Assembly (NCBI GenBank): GCA_902825795.1
Contig: CADECG010000013.1
Span: 1 to 38,940, forward strand
Source: an uncultured Bacteroidota bacterium
Lineage (GTDB): Bacteria; Bacteroidota; Bacteroidia; Flavobacteriales_F; PHOS-HE28
Direction: 5' to 3'
Length of the DNA stretch: 38,940 bases
Below the pieces are notes generated by a model that was not told the DNA's origin, made no database searches, and worked only from the letters and a program-made list of their open reading frames with translations. Positions 7,933-15,916 of the stretch are shown one piece after another. Position numbers and translations under genes: made by a program. Within the stretch, counting starts at the first letter, position 1. Every line of letters begins with the position of its first letter.

Positions 7933-8676
7933 TCACTTTCCTTTCACAAGTGCTTTCAGGAACATGGACAGGAAAACGCTATTGGTGATGAAGTACCGCC
8001 TCCACAATCTCCGAGGCTCAAGCGCCAAGCGGTACAGCCACTCCAAGCTGAGCGTGCGCATCCATTTTGGTGCACGGCTGTCTACGCCAGCATACAGCAG
8101 GAAGGCCCCACCCAATCCGAGCATCACACCGTGCACTTTGCCTTTCATGGACGCCATCCAACGCTCTTGCTTCGGGCAGCCCAAGGCCACCATGACGATG
8201 TGCGCACCGCTGGCATTGATGCGCGCGGCGGTTTCATCCATCTCCGCTGCAGTGAGCTGCCTGAACGGAGGCGACTCATGACCCACGATCGGTGACCGCG
8301 CGTGCTCCTTGGCCGCTCGGTCGATGATCGTATCCAGTACTTCCTGCTTGCCGCCGTACAAGTACACCCCAAGGCCCTTGCGCTCGGCTTCCACCAGTAG
8401 CGCTGGCATCAGGTCGTTACCGGCCACGCGTTCCTGCTTCACCTTGGCCAACCACTGCATACTGTAAAGGATGGGCATGCCATCGGCCGTGGCCATATCT
8501 GCGTTGTTGACGACAGCATTGAAGGATGGTTCCCTGGCTTCAACGGCCATGTGCGAATTCACACAGCAGACATAGCTGCTCTGGTGCCTGCTGCCCAATG
8601 AGCAGATGGCTTGTATGTGCTCAGAAAAGCTGCCCATGGAAATGTCCACGTTGATCACCCGCCGTTTCGCCAGCAT
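7933..8676 (-). CDS. WecG/TagA/CpsF-family glycosyltransferase
   Basis: A GT26-type enzyme. Members transfer ManNAc or ManNAcA (WecG, TagA) or other sugars to a polyprenyl-linked acceptor on the cytoplasmic membrane face. The 247 residues match the family. Motifs: NSHM at 40-43, the conserved ATADGMP segment at 62-68 with catalytic Asp65, LYGGK at 106-110 and GCPKQERWM at 166-174, then a basic C-terminus (RLALEPRRLWRRY) that typically anchors it to the membrane. The ATG is 3 nt after the SDR gene stop. UDP-ManNAc could come from WecB (4278-5435). The acceptor and the exact sugar are not readable. Confidence 0.92.
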   Translation of the reverse strand: MLAKRRVINVDISMGSFSEHIQAICSLGSRHQSSYVCCVNSHMAVEAREPSFNAVVNNADMATADGMPILYSMQWLAKVKQERVAGNDLMPALLVEAERKGLGVYLYGGKQEVLDTIIDRAAKEHARSPIVGHESPPFRQLTAAEMDETAARINASGAHIVMVALGCPKQERWMASMKGKVHGVMLGLGGAFLLYAGVDSRAPKWMRTLSLEWLYRLALEPRRLWRRYFITNSVFLSMFLKALVKGK

Positions 8677-8679
8677 GCT

Positions 8680-9705
8680 TCAGCCTTTGTGGTCTGCGGG
8701 TTTCATGCGGACATCCTTCAAGGTATGCGCCACGATGCGCTCGCTGCCGTTGTCGTGCCAACGCACCATGGCCTCTGCACCTTGCTCCAAGCTCCATGGG
8801 GCTTCGCCGAAGGCGGCGATGGTCTTGTCCATGGGGGTGATGTAATCCCTTACCATGCTCCGGTAGCGACCGGTGGTGATGGGGAACGGAATGTGGAGGA
8901 ACTTCAACACATCGCCACCGAGGGCGATGGTGCGCACCAACCAACTAGGGATGTAGCGCACCGGCTTGCCCACCAACTTCCGGCTGATGGCATCCACCCA
9001 CAGGCGCAGGTCCATGGGTTGATCGCCCACATAGAACACCTGGCCATTCACCTTCTCCAACGGAGCGTTCAGGATCTGCTCGATCTGCCACACCACGTTG
9101 CCCACATACCCGTAGCTGCGCACCACCTTCTTCTTGCTCGGATGGAAGTACAGGCCTTTGCGCATCACCTTGAACATGATATCGCGGTAGCGCAAACTCC
9201 ACGGCCCCCAGATGGTAGTGGGGCGGATGATGGTCCACGCGCACTGCAATCCAGCTTCGCGGGTGTGCATCTCCGTGAGCCGCTTCGTTTCGCCGTAAAG
9301 CGTGAAGGGTTTGAAATCGAGATCGTGCTTGGGCTGGTAACCGGCCTCGCAAACGAACTGTGTGCTGGTGACGATGATGCGCTGGATGGAGGGGAACTCC
9401 TTCACCACTTCCAGGAAGTGCTTGGTGCCGTCGTGGTTCTGCTGGTAGGCGGCGATGTCGTTCGGCTCGTCGGTGTCGGCGCGGGCTGCCAAATGCACCA
9501 CATGCGTGGGTTGGAACTCGGTGAAGCGCGCGCGCATGGTCGCACTGTCCATGATGTCGCACATGCGCCAGAAGACAGTGTGCGCGGGATCGAGCGGCTT
9601 GTTCCAATCGAGGTTCAACAGCGGGATGTTGCGCTGCTTGAAGTGCTCAATGACGTTGGTCCCTATGAACCCCGAACCACCTGTGACAAGTAACCGCATG
9701 CTCAT
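8680..9705 (-). CDS. NAD-dependent epimerase/dehydratase (extended SDR)
   Basis: A 341-residue extended short-chain dehydrogenase acting on a nucleotide sugar or similar substrate. The dinucleotide-binding motif TGGSGFIG is at residues 8-15, HLAAR follows around 70, and the active site shows VTSTQF (Ser/Thr) with Tyr and Lys in LYGETKR near 137. The C-terminal substrate half contains IIRPTTIWGP. The precise reaction (epimerase, dehydratase or reductase) cannot be assigned. ATG 9703-9705 overlaps the stop of the GT4 gene by 4 nt; a second Met two codons in would fit the Rossmann fold equally well. Confidence 0.85.
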   Translation of the reverse strand: MSMRLLVTGGSGFIGTNVIEHFKQRNIPLLNLDWNKPLDPAHTVFWRMCDIMDSATMRARFTEFQPTHVVHLAARADTDEPNDIAAYQQNHDGTKHFLEVVKEFPSIQRIIVTSTQFVCEAGYQPKHDLDFKPFTLYGETKRLTEMHTREAGLQCAWTIIRPTTIWGPWSLRYRDIMFKVMRKGLYFHPSKKKVVRSYGYVGNVVWQIEQILNAPLEKVNGQVFYVGDQPMDLRLWVDAISRKLVGKPVRYIPSWLVRTIALGGDVLKFLHIPFPITTGRYRSMVRDYITPMDKTIAAFGEAPWSLEQGAEAMVRWHDNGSERIVAHTLKDVRMKPADHKG

Positions 9706-10832
9706 TTCCGATCGTGCTCACCAACGCTCGCGAGAGCGTCTTCCATGTTGCGATGAAAGGCCTCTAACGTGAACTCGCTCGCGAAGATGCGTCGGCCTTC
9801 TTCGCCCATCGTTTTGCGCATCGCCGGATCGCGGATCAGCAGCAGCAGGTGCTGCGCCACCGCCTGTGGATCCTGCACGGGAACGAGAAAACCGCTCTTG
9901 CCGTCGTCCACCACGCTGGGAATGCCGCGCCAGCGCGTGCTCACCACGGGTTTGCCGAACTGCATGGCCTCGGCGATCACCAAGCCGAAGCTCTCCGCCT
10001 CGAAGTAGCTGGGGAAACAAAAGATGTCGCACCCGGCGAAGTGCTTCCACTTGTCCTCGCCACTCTTCACGCCGAGGAATTCCACGCGACCGGTCAAGCC
10101 GTGTTGTTGAACGAACCGCTCGCACTCGGCTTGGAAGGTGGTATCGCCCCACTTGCCCATCAGTTCAAGTGTTGCCCGCGGTTCTTCCTTGGCCACTTGC
10201 GCAAAGGCTTCCAGCAAGACGCGCACGCCTTTGGACGGGATCAGCACGCCGGTGAAGAGGATGCGCAATGGTTCACCGGTGGTGGCGGTACGCTCCTGCA
10301 CTCTTCCGCGCATATCATCAATGCCGTTGGGCACCACCACACTTCGTTTGGCGCCGAGCGCAACGCCATCATCCGGATTGAGGTCGCTGGTGCGGATGGC
10401 CAAGGCATGTCGGCGATACGCGAGATCGAACAGGGGCCTGAACAACGACGGAAGCCTTGGCCTGAAAGCGCTGACACCGCCAGCATGGAAGTGGAAGACC
10501 GTGCTGCGGAACAGCCAACGCGTGGCGCACAACAGAACAATGTCGCGTAGCACGGGTACCATGTTGGGCCCGCTGGGCGGGTAGTAGAGCACGGGCGTGC
10601 CATGGCGCAGCCGCGCCACCCAGACTTTCAGAATGGTGGTGAAGAGTACCCACACTTTCTTGATCCCGAATTTGCCCACGCTCTGCATGTCGTCGCTGAA
10701 GGCCAGCCGCACATGGAACAGTTGTATGCGCTGGAAACGACCTTCCAAGAGCTTCTCGATCATCACCGCCTGCCCACCGAACGGCGGCGGCGTTTGTCCA
10801 ACGACCAGAATGCGAAAGGGGGGTGGGGCCAC
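9702..10832 (-). CDS. Glycosyltransferase family 4
   Basis: A GT-B fold retaining glycosyltransferase of 376 residues. The N-terminal domain opens with FRILVVGQTPPPFGGQA, the glycine-rich loop typical of GT4. The C-terminal donor domain has GVLIPSKGVRVLLEAF, LELMGKWGD, and the E-x7-E motif in YFEAESFGLVIAEAM. It probably adds one sugar to the lipid-linked repeat unit on the cytoplasmic face. The start is GTG at 10830-10832: an in-frame TAG lies four codons upstream and no ATG is available before the fold begins. It is the first gene of the minus-strand group ending at 6594. The donor is unknown. Confidence 0.9.
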   Translation of the reverse strand: MAPPPFRILVVGQTPPPFGGQAVMIEKLLEGRFQRIQLFHVRLAFSDDMQSVGKFGIKKVWVLFTTILKVWVARLRHGTPVLYYPPSGPNMVPVLRDIVLLCATRWLFRSTVFHFHAGGVSAFRPRLPSLFRPLFDLAYRRHALAIRTSDLNPDDGVALGAKRSVVVPNGIDDMRGRVQERTATTGEPLRILFTGVLIPSKGVRVLLEAFAQVAKEEPRATLELMGKWGDTTFQAECERFVQQHGLTGRVEFLGVKSGEDKWKHFAGCDIFCFPSYFEAESFGLVIAEAMQFGKPVVSTRWRGIPSVVDDGKSGFLVPVQDPQAVAQHLLLLIRDPAMRKTMGEEGRRIFASEFTLEAFHRNMEDALASVGEHDRK

Positions 10833-11018
10833 GGGCCGAAACTACCGGCAGGGGTTGGGGCTACTGCCCGGTTGCACCACCTTGGATCAACGCTGGGGTG
10901 TGGAGGGAGGATGTACCTCCAATACTATCGCCTACTCATCGAGCCCCTGCCGTCGTTCGTCGAGAATATTGAACAAGGGGCTTGCGCCCGGGGTTGAAGG
11001 TCCCAGACGATCAATCCC

Positions 11019-13760
11019 ATGCTCCTGAAATTGACCCGAACGATCCTTGTTGCCAGCCTCACGTGGGCGGTCTCCCTCACCACTAGTGCGACCAACTATT
11101 ACATCAGCGCCGACGGCAACGATGCCAACACGGGTACCAGTCAAGCGCAAGCTTGGAAGACCATCGGCCGGATGACCCAGAGCATCTTCAGCCTGCAGCC
11201 GGGCGATCAGATCCTGTTCGAGCGCGGGGGCACGTACTCCGGCAAGTTGGAGATCCCTTTGAGCGGTACGGCGGCGCAGCCGATCAAGGTCGGCGCGTAT
11301 GGCGCGGGCAACGCGCCGATCATCAGTGGCGGTATCGATGTGCCCACATGGACGGTTCACCAAGGCAACATCTGGAAGGCGACCGTTACCGAGGACGTGA
11401 AGTTCCTCTTCAGCGGCGGGCAGTTGCAGACCTTGGCCCGCTACCCGAACACCGGTTGGTTGCGCAACGACGATGGCAGTGCAACGCACATCACCGACGC
11501 CGCCCTTACCCAGCCGAACGGCTATTGGGTGGGCGCGCAGCTGGTCGTGCGCAGCAGCAACTGGAGCTACGACACGCCGATCATCAGCGGCCACACTGGC
11601 ACCACCATCACCTTCCCGACGGTCTTCAGCAACCTGGCACAGCTCGATTGGGGCTACTTCCTCCAGAACAAACTGAGTGAACTGGACAGTCCGGGTGAGT
11701 GGTACTACAGCGCCAGCGATGACCAACTGTATTTCCAAGCACCCTCCAATGCCGACCCCAATGTGTTGAACGTGAAGGCGGCCGTCAAGCCGCACGGCGT
11801 GTTCGTGCATTGGAACGTTCACCACATCACCGTGCAAGACCTCGACTTCCGTTACCAGACCGAGGCCAGCGTGATGAACAGCGGCGGCTACAACGTGACA
11901 GTGCAGGATTGCCATTTCACGGATACCTACAAAGGCATCCACAGCTTTGGTCACGACGGCCTCTTCACCGGCAATACGATCGAGCACACGTTCGCCACGG
12001 CGGCGCATATCATGGAGGACGATGCGGTGATCAGCAACAACACCTTCCAAGATGTGGCCCTCTATCCCGGTCTCGGCGAAACCACTTGGGGCTATATGGG
12101 CCTTCGTGTGAACGGCCAGAGCTACACGGTGTCGAACAACACCTTCAACAACATCGGCTACATCGCGATCAATCCTGAGGGCAGTGGCACCATCGAGAAG
12201 AACTTCGTGAGCCAAGCCATGGCCACCTTGAACGACGGAGGGGGTATCGCCTTCGACAATGCCGATGGCCTCATTATCCAAGACAACATCATCACCGACC
12301 TGATCGGTAACTTGGAAAGCAGCGCACCCGATTTCGACAACTACGTGCCGATCAACCACGGCATCTACTTCGGCAACACCTCGATCAAGAACACGATCGT
12401 GCGCCGCAACACCGTGTCGAAGTGCGCGGGCAGCGGTATCCACGTGGACCATACCATGGTGAGCGTGAACAACCAGATAAAGGACAACGTGCTCTACGAC
12501 AACGAGATCCAGATGAGCATCAGCGACGCGAGCAACAACACGGGGCCCGGCGCGCAACCACCGTACTACGTGGCCAACTTCAACGATGTGTACAGCGGCA
12601 ACGTCATGTACTGCCTGAAGGACGAGCAACTGTGCTTGTGGATGTATAACACGCACAGCACCGCACCGGTGGACTTCGGCACATTCACCAACAACTTCTA
12701 CTTCAACCCATGGGACGAGATCGCGATCGTAATCCACAACACGGTGGCCCCATGGCACAAACGCTTCAGCTTGGCCCGTTGGCAGGCCGAGCGCGGCGAG
12801 GATGCCGGCAGCACCATCAGTCCGTTGCATCTGAACAAGTACGAAGTGCTGAGCGTGATCGGCAACAACCTCACACCCAACGGCGGCTTCGATAGCAACG
12901 TGAGCGGCTGGGGCGGCTGGCCCACCAACGCACAACTCACGCAGGACTACACCTATCTGGACAATGGCGCCTGCAAGATCAACTTCCCGAACGGTACCAT
13001 GTACCCGACGTTCGGTCTGCGCCACAGCACCACGGTGAACATCACCAGCGGCAACTGGTACCGCATGAAGTTCAGTTTGCAAAGCACCACAGACGGCGAA
13101 GTGAAGGCAGGGTTCAAGACCCTGAGCCAAGAGACCGGTCCGGACATGTACGGCAGCAAGTACATCCCCTTCGGTCCTGTTCGCCGCGATGTGGAGATGA
13201 TCTTCCAATGCAACCAGACGGAGCCCGGCTACAGCCGCTTCGATAACATCTGGCAGGAACCGGTGTACTGGTTGGACAACGTGCAACTGGAGCGTGTTAC
13301 AGTGCAGGAAGTGGATCCGTATGTTGATCATGTGCTGCTGTACAACAACCAGAACACGGCGCAGGACTTCCCCCTCATCGGTTGCTGGGCCGAGGTGGAC
13401 GGAACGTTGCACAGTGGCTCCATCACCATCGCCGCTTTCCAAGGCGCAGTACTGGTGCGTCAGGATGACGCGATGTGCGGATTGAGCACGGGCGTGGATG
13501 ATGAAGCACCAACGGCGACGAACGAAGTCGGCTTCTTCCCGAACCCGATCAACGCCGGTGATATGCTGCAATTCATGCAGCCGTTGGAACAACCCACACG
13601 TTTCGAATTGATCGATGCGCAAGGCCGAATTACCCGAAGCGAACAACTTTCCGCAGGTACCAAACAGCTGACCTTGGACAGCAGCATGGCTCGTGGCGCG
13701 TACATCTTGCTACTGACATCTGCCGAAGGCAGTAAGCGGGATCGGTTGGTAGTGCAGTAG
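11019..13760 (+). CDS. Secreted right-handed beta-helix protein with CBM-like domain and T9SS sorting domain
   Basis: A 913-residue extracellular protein, possibly a polysaccharide lyase or hydrolase. Residues 1-23 form a signal peptide ending SLTTSA. YYISADGNDANTGTS follows, the opening common to pectate-lyase-like (DUF1565) beta-helix proteins. Residues about 250-560 carry repeated beta-helix rungs (YNVTVQDCHF, DAVISNNTF, YTVSNNTFNNIGY, GLIIQDNIITD, KNTIVRRNTVSK). Residues about 612-765 (NNLTPNGGFDSNVSGWGGW to YWLDNVQLERV) look like a CBM4/9-type jelly roll. The last 75 residues (FFPNPINAG to RLVVQ) form a type A T9SS sorting domain. It is divergent from the glycosyltransferase group, and a strong terminator follows. 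Catalytic residues cannot be assigned by eye. Confidence 0.85.
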   Translation: MLLKLTRTILVASLTWAVSLTTSATNYYISADGNDANTGTSQAQAWKTIGRMTQSIFSLQPGDQILFERGGTYSGKLEIPLSGTAAQPIKVGAYGAGNAPIISGGIDVPTWTVHQGNIWKATVTEDVKFLFSGGQLQTLARYPNTGWLRNDDGSATHITDAALTQPNGYWVGAQLVVRSSNWSYDTPIISGHTGTTITFPTVFSNLAQLDWGYFLQNKLSELDSPGEWYYSASDDQLYFQAPSNADPNVLNVKAAVKPHGVFVHWNVHHITVQDLDFRYQTEASVMNSGGYNVTVQDCHFTDTYKGIHSFGHDGLFTGNTIEHTFATAAHIMEDDAVISNNTFQDVALYPGLGETTWGYMGLRVNGQSYTVSNNTFNNIGYIAINPEGSGTIEKNFVSQAMATLNDGGGIAFDNADGLIIQDNIITDLIGNLESSAPDFDNYVPINHGIYFGNTSIKNTIVRRNTVSKCAGSGIHVDHTMVSVNNQIKDNVLYDNEIQMSISDASNNTGPGAQPPYYVANFNDVYSGNVMYCLKDEQLCLWMYNTHSTAPVDFGTFTNNFYFNPWDEIAIVIHNTVAPWHKRFSLARWQAERGEDAGSTISPLHLNKYEVLSVIGNNLTPNGGFDSNVSGWGGWPTNAQLTQDYTYLDNGACKINFPNGTMYPTFGLRHSTTVNITSGNWYRMKFSLQSTTDGEVKAGFKTLSQETGPDMYGSKYIPFGPVRRDVEMIFQCNQTEPGYSRFDNIWQEPVYWLDNVQLERVTVQEVDPYVDHVLLYNNQNTAQDFPLIGCWAEVDGTLHSGSITIAAFQGAVLVRQDDAMCGLSTGVDDEAPTATNEVGFFPNPINAGDMLQFMQPLEQPTRFELIDAQGRITRSEQLSAGTKQLTLDSSMARGAYILLLTSAEGSKRDRLVVQ

Positions 13761-13777
13761 GTTCTCCTCCATCCAGG

Positions 13778-13810
13778 CATGAAGCCCCGACTTGTCGGGG
13801 CTTCATGTTT
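13778..13810 (+). terminator. Strong intrinsic terminator after the beta-helix gene
   Basis: A perfect 13-bp stem (13778-13790 with 13795-13807, tetraloop cttg) is followed by TTTTGTT on the plus strand, 17 nt past the stop of the beta-helix gene. Confidence 0.92.
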
Positions 13811-13867
13811 TGTTAACCTTGAGGGAGAAACGCCGTTCAAGTCCTACTCCCACCGACCCCCTCAACC

Positions 13868-14572
13868 GTGGATCAGCCAAGAGACTTTCAACCCCGGCGT
13901 GTACTGCGCACACTACTGGCCATTGTTACCGGGCTGGTGTGCATGCACTTGTTCCTCTTGTGGCTGCGCGAAGGCTTGGGCATGGAGGCCCGTGCACTCA
14001 CCATGTTGTTCGATCTCGACCACGAGGCGAACATCCCCACGCTTTTCTCGGTGCTGCTTTTCGCCGCTGGTGGCGTGCTGTTGCTGGTGGCATACCGCAC
14101 TGCATTGAACGAAGGTCGTCGCCAGTGGCAATGGCGCCTGCTGGCCTTCGTCTTCTTCTTCCTGGCGCTTGATGAAGGCAGCCAGATCCACGAGAAGTGC
14201 ATTGAAGCCGTGCATCGGCTGATGGGCGGTATTCCGCATGCCTCGCTCACTTACGCGTGGGTGATACCCTACGGTTTGGCCGTTGTGGGCTTGGGCATCA
14301 TCATGGCTCCTTTCCTGTTGAAGCTGCGCAAGCGCACGCTATGGTTGTTCGTGATTTCGGGCGCCGTGTACATCGGTGGGGCGTTGATCACCGAGATGCT
14401 GGAGGGCGCAGCCACGGCCGATGGTGGTGAGACGAGCCTCTTCTACCTCTTGCTCAACACCAAGGAAGAAACGTTGGAGATGATCGGCCTCGCGCTCTTC
14501 AATTACGCCTTGCTCGATCATCTTTCAGGTACGCGCACCACGCTCACGCTGAGCCTGTCGTTGGACCCATAG
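13868..14572 (+). CDS. Unknown multipass membrane protein
   Basis: A 234-residue protein with roughly six hydrophobic segments (about 13-32, 57-76, 89-102, 127-150, 156-176 and a weaker one near 200-216). A conserved-looking polar motif ALDEGSQIHEK follows the third segment, and a second acidic patch, NTKEETLEMIG, sits near the end. Acidic and His residues next to helices recall membrane hydrolase or metal-site families, but I do not recognise the family and assign no function. The start is GTG (13868-13870); the next Met is residue 26, inside the first helix. Its last 29 nt overlap the convergent acyltransferase gene. It follows the terminator at 13778-13810, so it needs its own promoter, which I do not see clearly. 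Confidence 0.7.
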   Translation: MDQPRDFQPRRVLRTLLAIVTGLVCMHLFLLWLREGLGMEARALTMLFDLDHEANIPTLFSVLLFAAGGVLLLVAYRTALNEGRRQWQWRLLAFVFFFLALDEGSQIHEKCIEAVHRLMGGIPHASLTYAWVIPYGLAVVGLGIIMAPFLLKLRKRTLWLFVISGAVYIGGALITEMLEGAATADGGETSLFYLLLNTKEETLEMIGLALFNYALLDHLSGTRTTLTLSLSLDP

Positions 14573-15071
14573 GGCGTGGAAGGATCCGCGCGGGATTGCC
14601 TACGGCAATGTGCTGCGACGGTACATCTTTCAACACTACGGCGCCTGCGCCGATGCCAACGTCATCGCCGATGGTGATGGCGCCGATGATCACCGCGTTC
14701 GCGCCGATGTCGACACGATCGCCGAAACGCGGACTGCGACTGTACGTGCCGTCCTTCAGTCGGCGATTGCCGATGGTGGTGCTGTTGCGCACGGTGCAGT
14801 TGCTACCGAACACGGTGCCGTCGTTGACGATCAACGCTTGTCCGTGATCGATACGGAAGCCCGGACCGATGCGCGTTTTCCATGGTAGTTCGATACCAAG
14901 GAACCATTCCACGGTGATGCGGTAGAGGATGAACAGCGGCAGGAAGAGGATGAAGGAAATGGTACTCTGCCTGAGCAAGTGCAACGTGCGGAACCACAAC
15001 ATCACCAACACGCCTTTCGGGTTGCGTGCGTTCGCGTGGCGGTCCTGTGCGATGTTCCAGATGCTTGCCAT
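14544..15071 (-). CDS. Left-handed beta-helix acyltransferase (serine acetyltransferase/CysE-like, EPS type)
   Basis: A 175-residue hexapeptide-repeat acyltransferase, probably O-acetylating a sugar of the surface glycan from acetyl-CoA. The N-terminal region (IWNIAQDRHANARNPKG) and a hydrophobic stretch (ISFILFLPLFILY) resemble EPS-locus CysE-like enzymes. The hexapeptide repeats run from GPGFRIDHGQALIVNDG through IGNRRL and VDIGANAVIIGAITIGDDVGIGAGAVVLKDVP to AVGNPARIL. Longer frames start inside the upstream GT2 gene, so I use ATG 15069-15071, 17 nt after that stop. It is the last gene of the wza-headed run. True serine acetyltransferase activity is less likely given the short N-terminus and the context. 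Confidence 0.82.
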   Translation of the reverse strand: MASIWNIAQDRHANARNPKGVLVMLWFRTLHLLRQSTISFILFLPLFILYRITVEWFLGIELPWKTRIGPGFRIDHGQALIVNDGTVFGSNCTVRNSTTIGNRRLKDGTYSRSPRFGDRVDIGANAVIIGAITIGDDVGIGAGAVVLKDVPSQHIAVGNPARILPRPMGPTTGSA

Positions 15072-15088
15072 GGCGCTTGCCGAAGTGG

Positions 15089-15916
15089 TCACTGTGTTGG
15101 CGAAGATGATACGCTGCGGTTGAACCACAGTTTCAGGAGTTTGGGCACATGCAAGGCGATCGTAACGCATTGCGCCACCGCCGACCCGAACGCGTTCATG
15201 CCCACTGCAGCGCTCAGCTTCCTGCGCTCATCCAAGGTCTTCTTCAAGGGTATCGTCATGCTGGCACCACCTGCACTGAAATTGGCCAGGGCACCCGGCA
15301 GGTAGAGGAAGCCGTCCGGGTCCTCGAGCCATGCGCACAACGTCCAATGATGGTCGCCGCCGATCTTCAGGTCGGTGCGGAACGGGCGATCGCGATAGAA
15401 CGACCGGCGCACGAAGAAGCTCGGATGGTTCAACACCATCTCCCAGTACTTGAGCAGGAAGCCGTTGCGCTTCGCGTACTTCATTTTTCGCCCCCCGCCT
15501 TCGTAATGGATCCAGATGTCGCCATGTACGATGTTCACGCGAGGCTGCGCCTGCACCGCTTCGATCACGCGGCGAACACTGTCCGGCTCGTACCAATCAT
15601 CGGCGTTGATCAACGCGACCCAGTCACCCGTGCACAGCGCGACACCTTTGTTCATTGCATCGTAGATCCCCTTGTCGCGCTCGCTCACCCAGTGGTCGAT
15701 GCGGTCCTCGTAGCGCTTCAACAGGTCCACCGTGCCATCGGTGCTACCTCCATCCACCACGATGTATTCGATGTTCGGATAGTCTTGCTCCAGCACGCTC
15801 TTGATCGTGCGTTCCAACGTGCCCGCTCCGTTGTACACGACGGTAACGATGCTCACCAACGGTTGACCAAGAGATCTCTCCCGCGACTTTCCCTGAGCGC
15901 GCGTTCCGCCGGTCAT
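15089..15916 (-). CDS. Glycosyltransferase family 2
   Basis: A GT-A fold inverting glycosyltransferase of 275 residues. It shows PLVSIVTVVYNGAGTLERTI at the nucleotide-binding start, EYIVVDGGSTDGT, SERDKGIYDAMNKG and the metal-binding DXD-type ALINADDWY. Toward the end, GGDHHWTL provides the usual catalytic-base neighbourhood. It adds a sugar to the repeat unit in the cytoplasm; the sugar is unknown. ATG 15914-15916 overlaps the stop of the O-antigen-ligase-like gene by 4 nt, so expression is probably coupled. Confidence 0.92.
   Translation of the reverse strand: MTGGTRAQGKSRERSLGQPLVSIVTVVYNGAGTLERTIKSVLEQDYPNIEYIVVDGGSTDGTVDLLKRYEDRIDHWVSERDKGIYDAMNKGVALCTGDWVALINADDWYEPDSVRRVIEAVQAQPRVNIVHGDIWIHYEGGGRKMKYAKRNGFLLKYWEMVLNHPSFFVRRSFYRDRPFRTDLKIGGDHHWTLCAWLEDPDGFLYLPGALANFSAGGASMTIPLKKTLDERRKLSAAVGMNAFGSAVAQCVTIALHVPKLLKLWFNRSVSSSPTQ

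Noticed and set aside
10837-10844. TAGTTTCG on the minus strand just before the GT4 start, resembling the promoter element
   Set aside because: It would place the transcript start almost on the GTG start codon (a leaderless mRNA) and no -33 box is visible; too weak to call.
10923-10931. TACTATCGC upstream of the beta-helix gene as a promoter
   Set aside because: One mismatch to TAnnTTCGC, no upstream element at the right distance, and nearly 90 nt from the ATG; not distinguishable from chance.
10932-13646. 904-codon open frame antisense to the beta-helix gene
   Set aside because: The plus-strand product has a signal peptide, beta-helix rungs and a T9SS tail. The antisense product is rich in His, Val, Ala and Arg with no domain signature, as expected from a high-GC gene read backwards.
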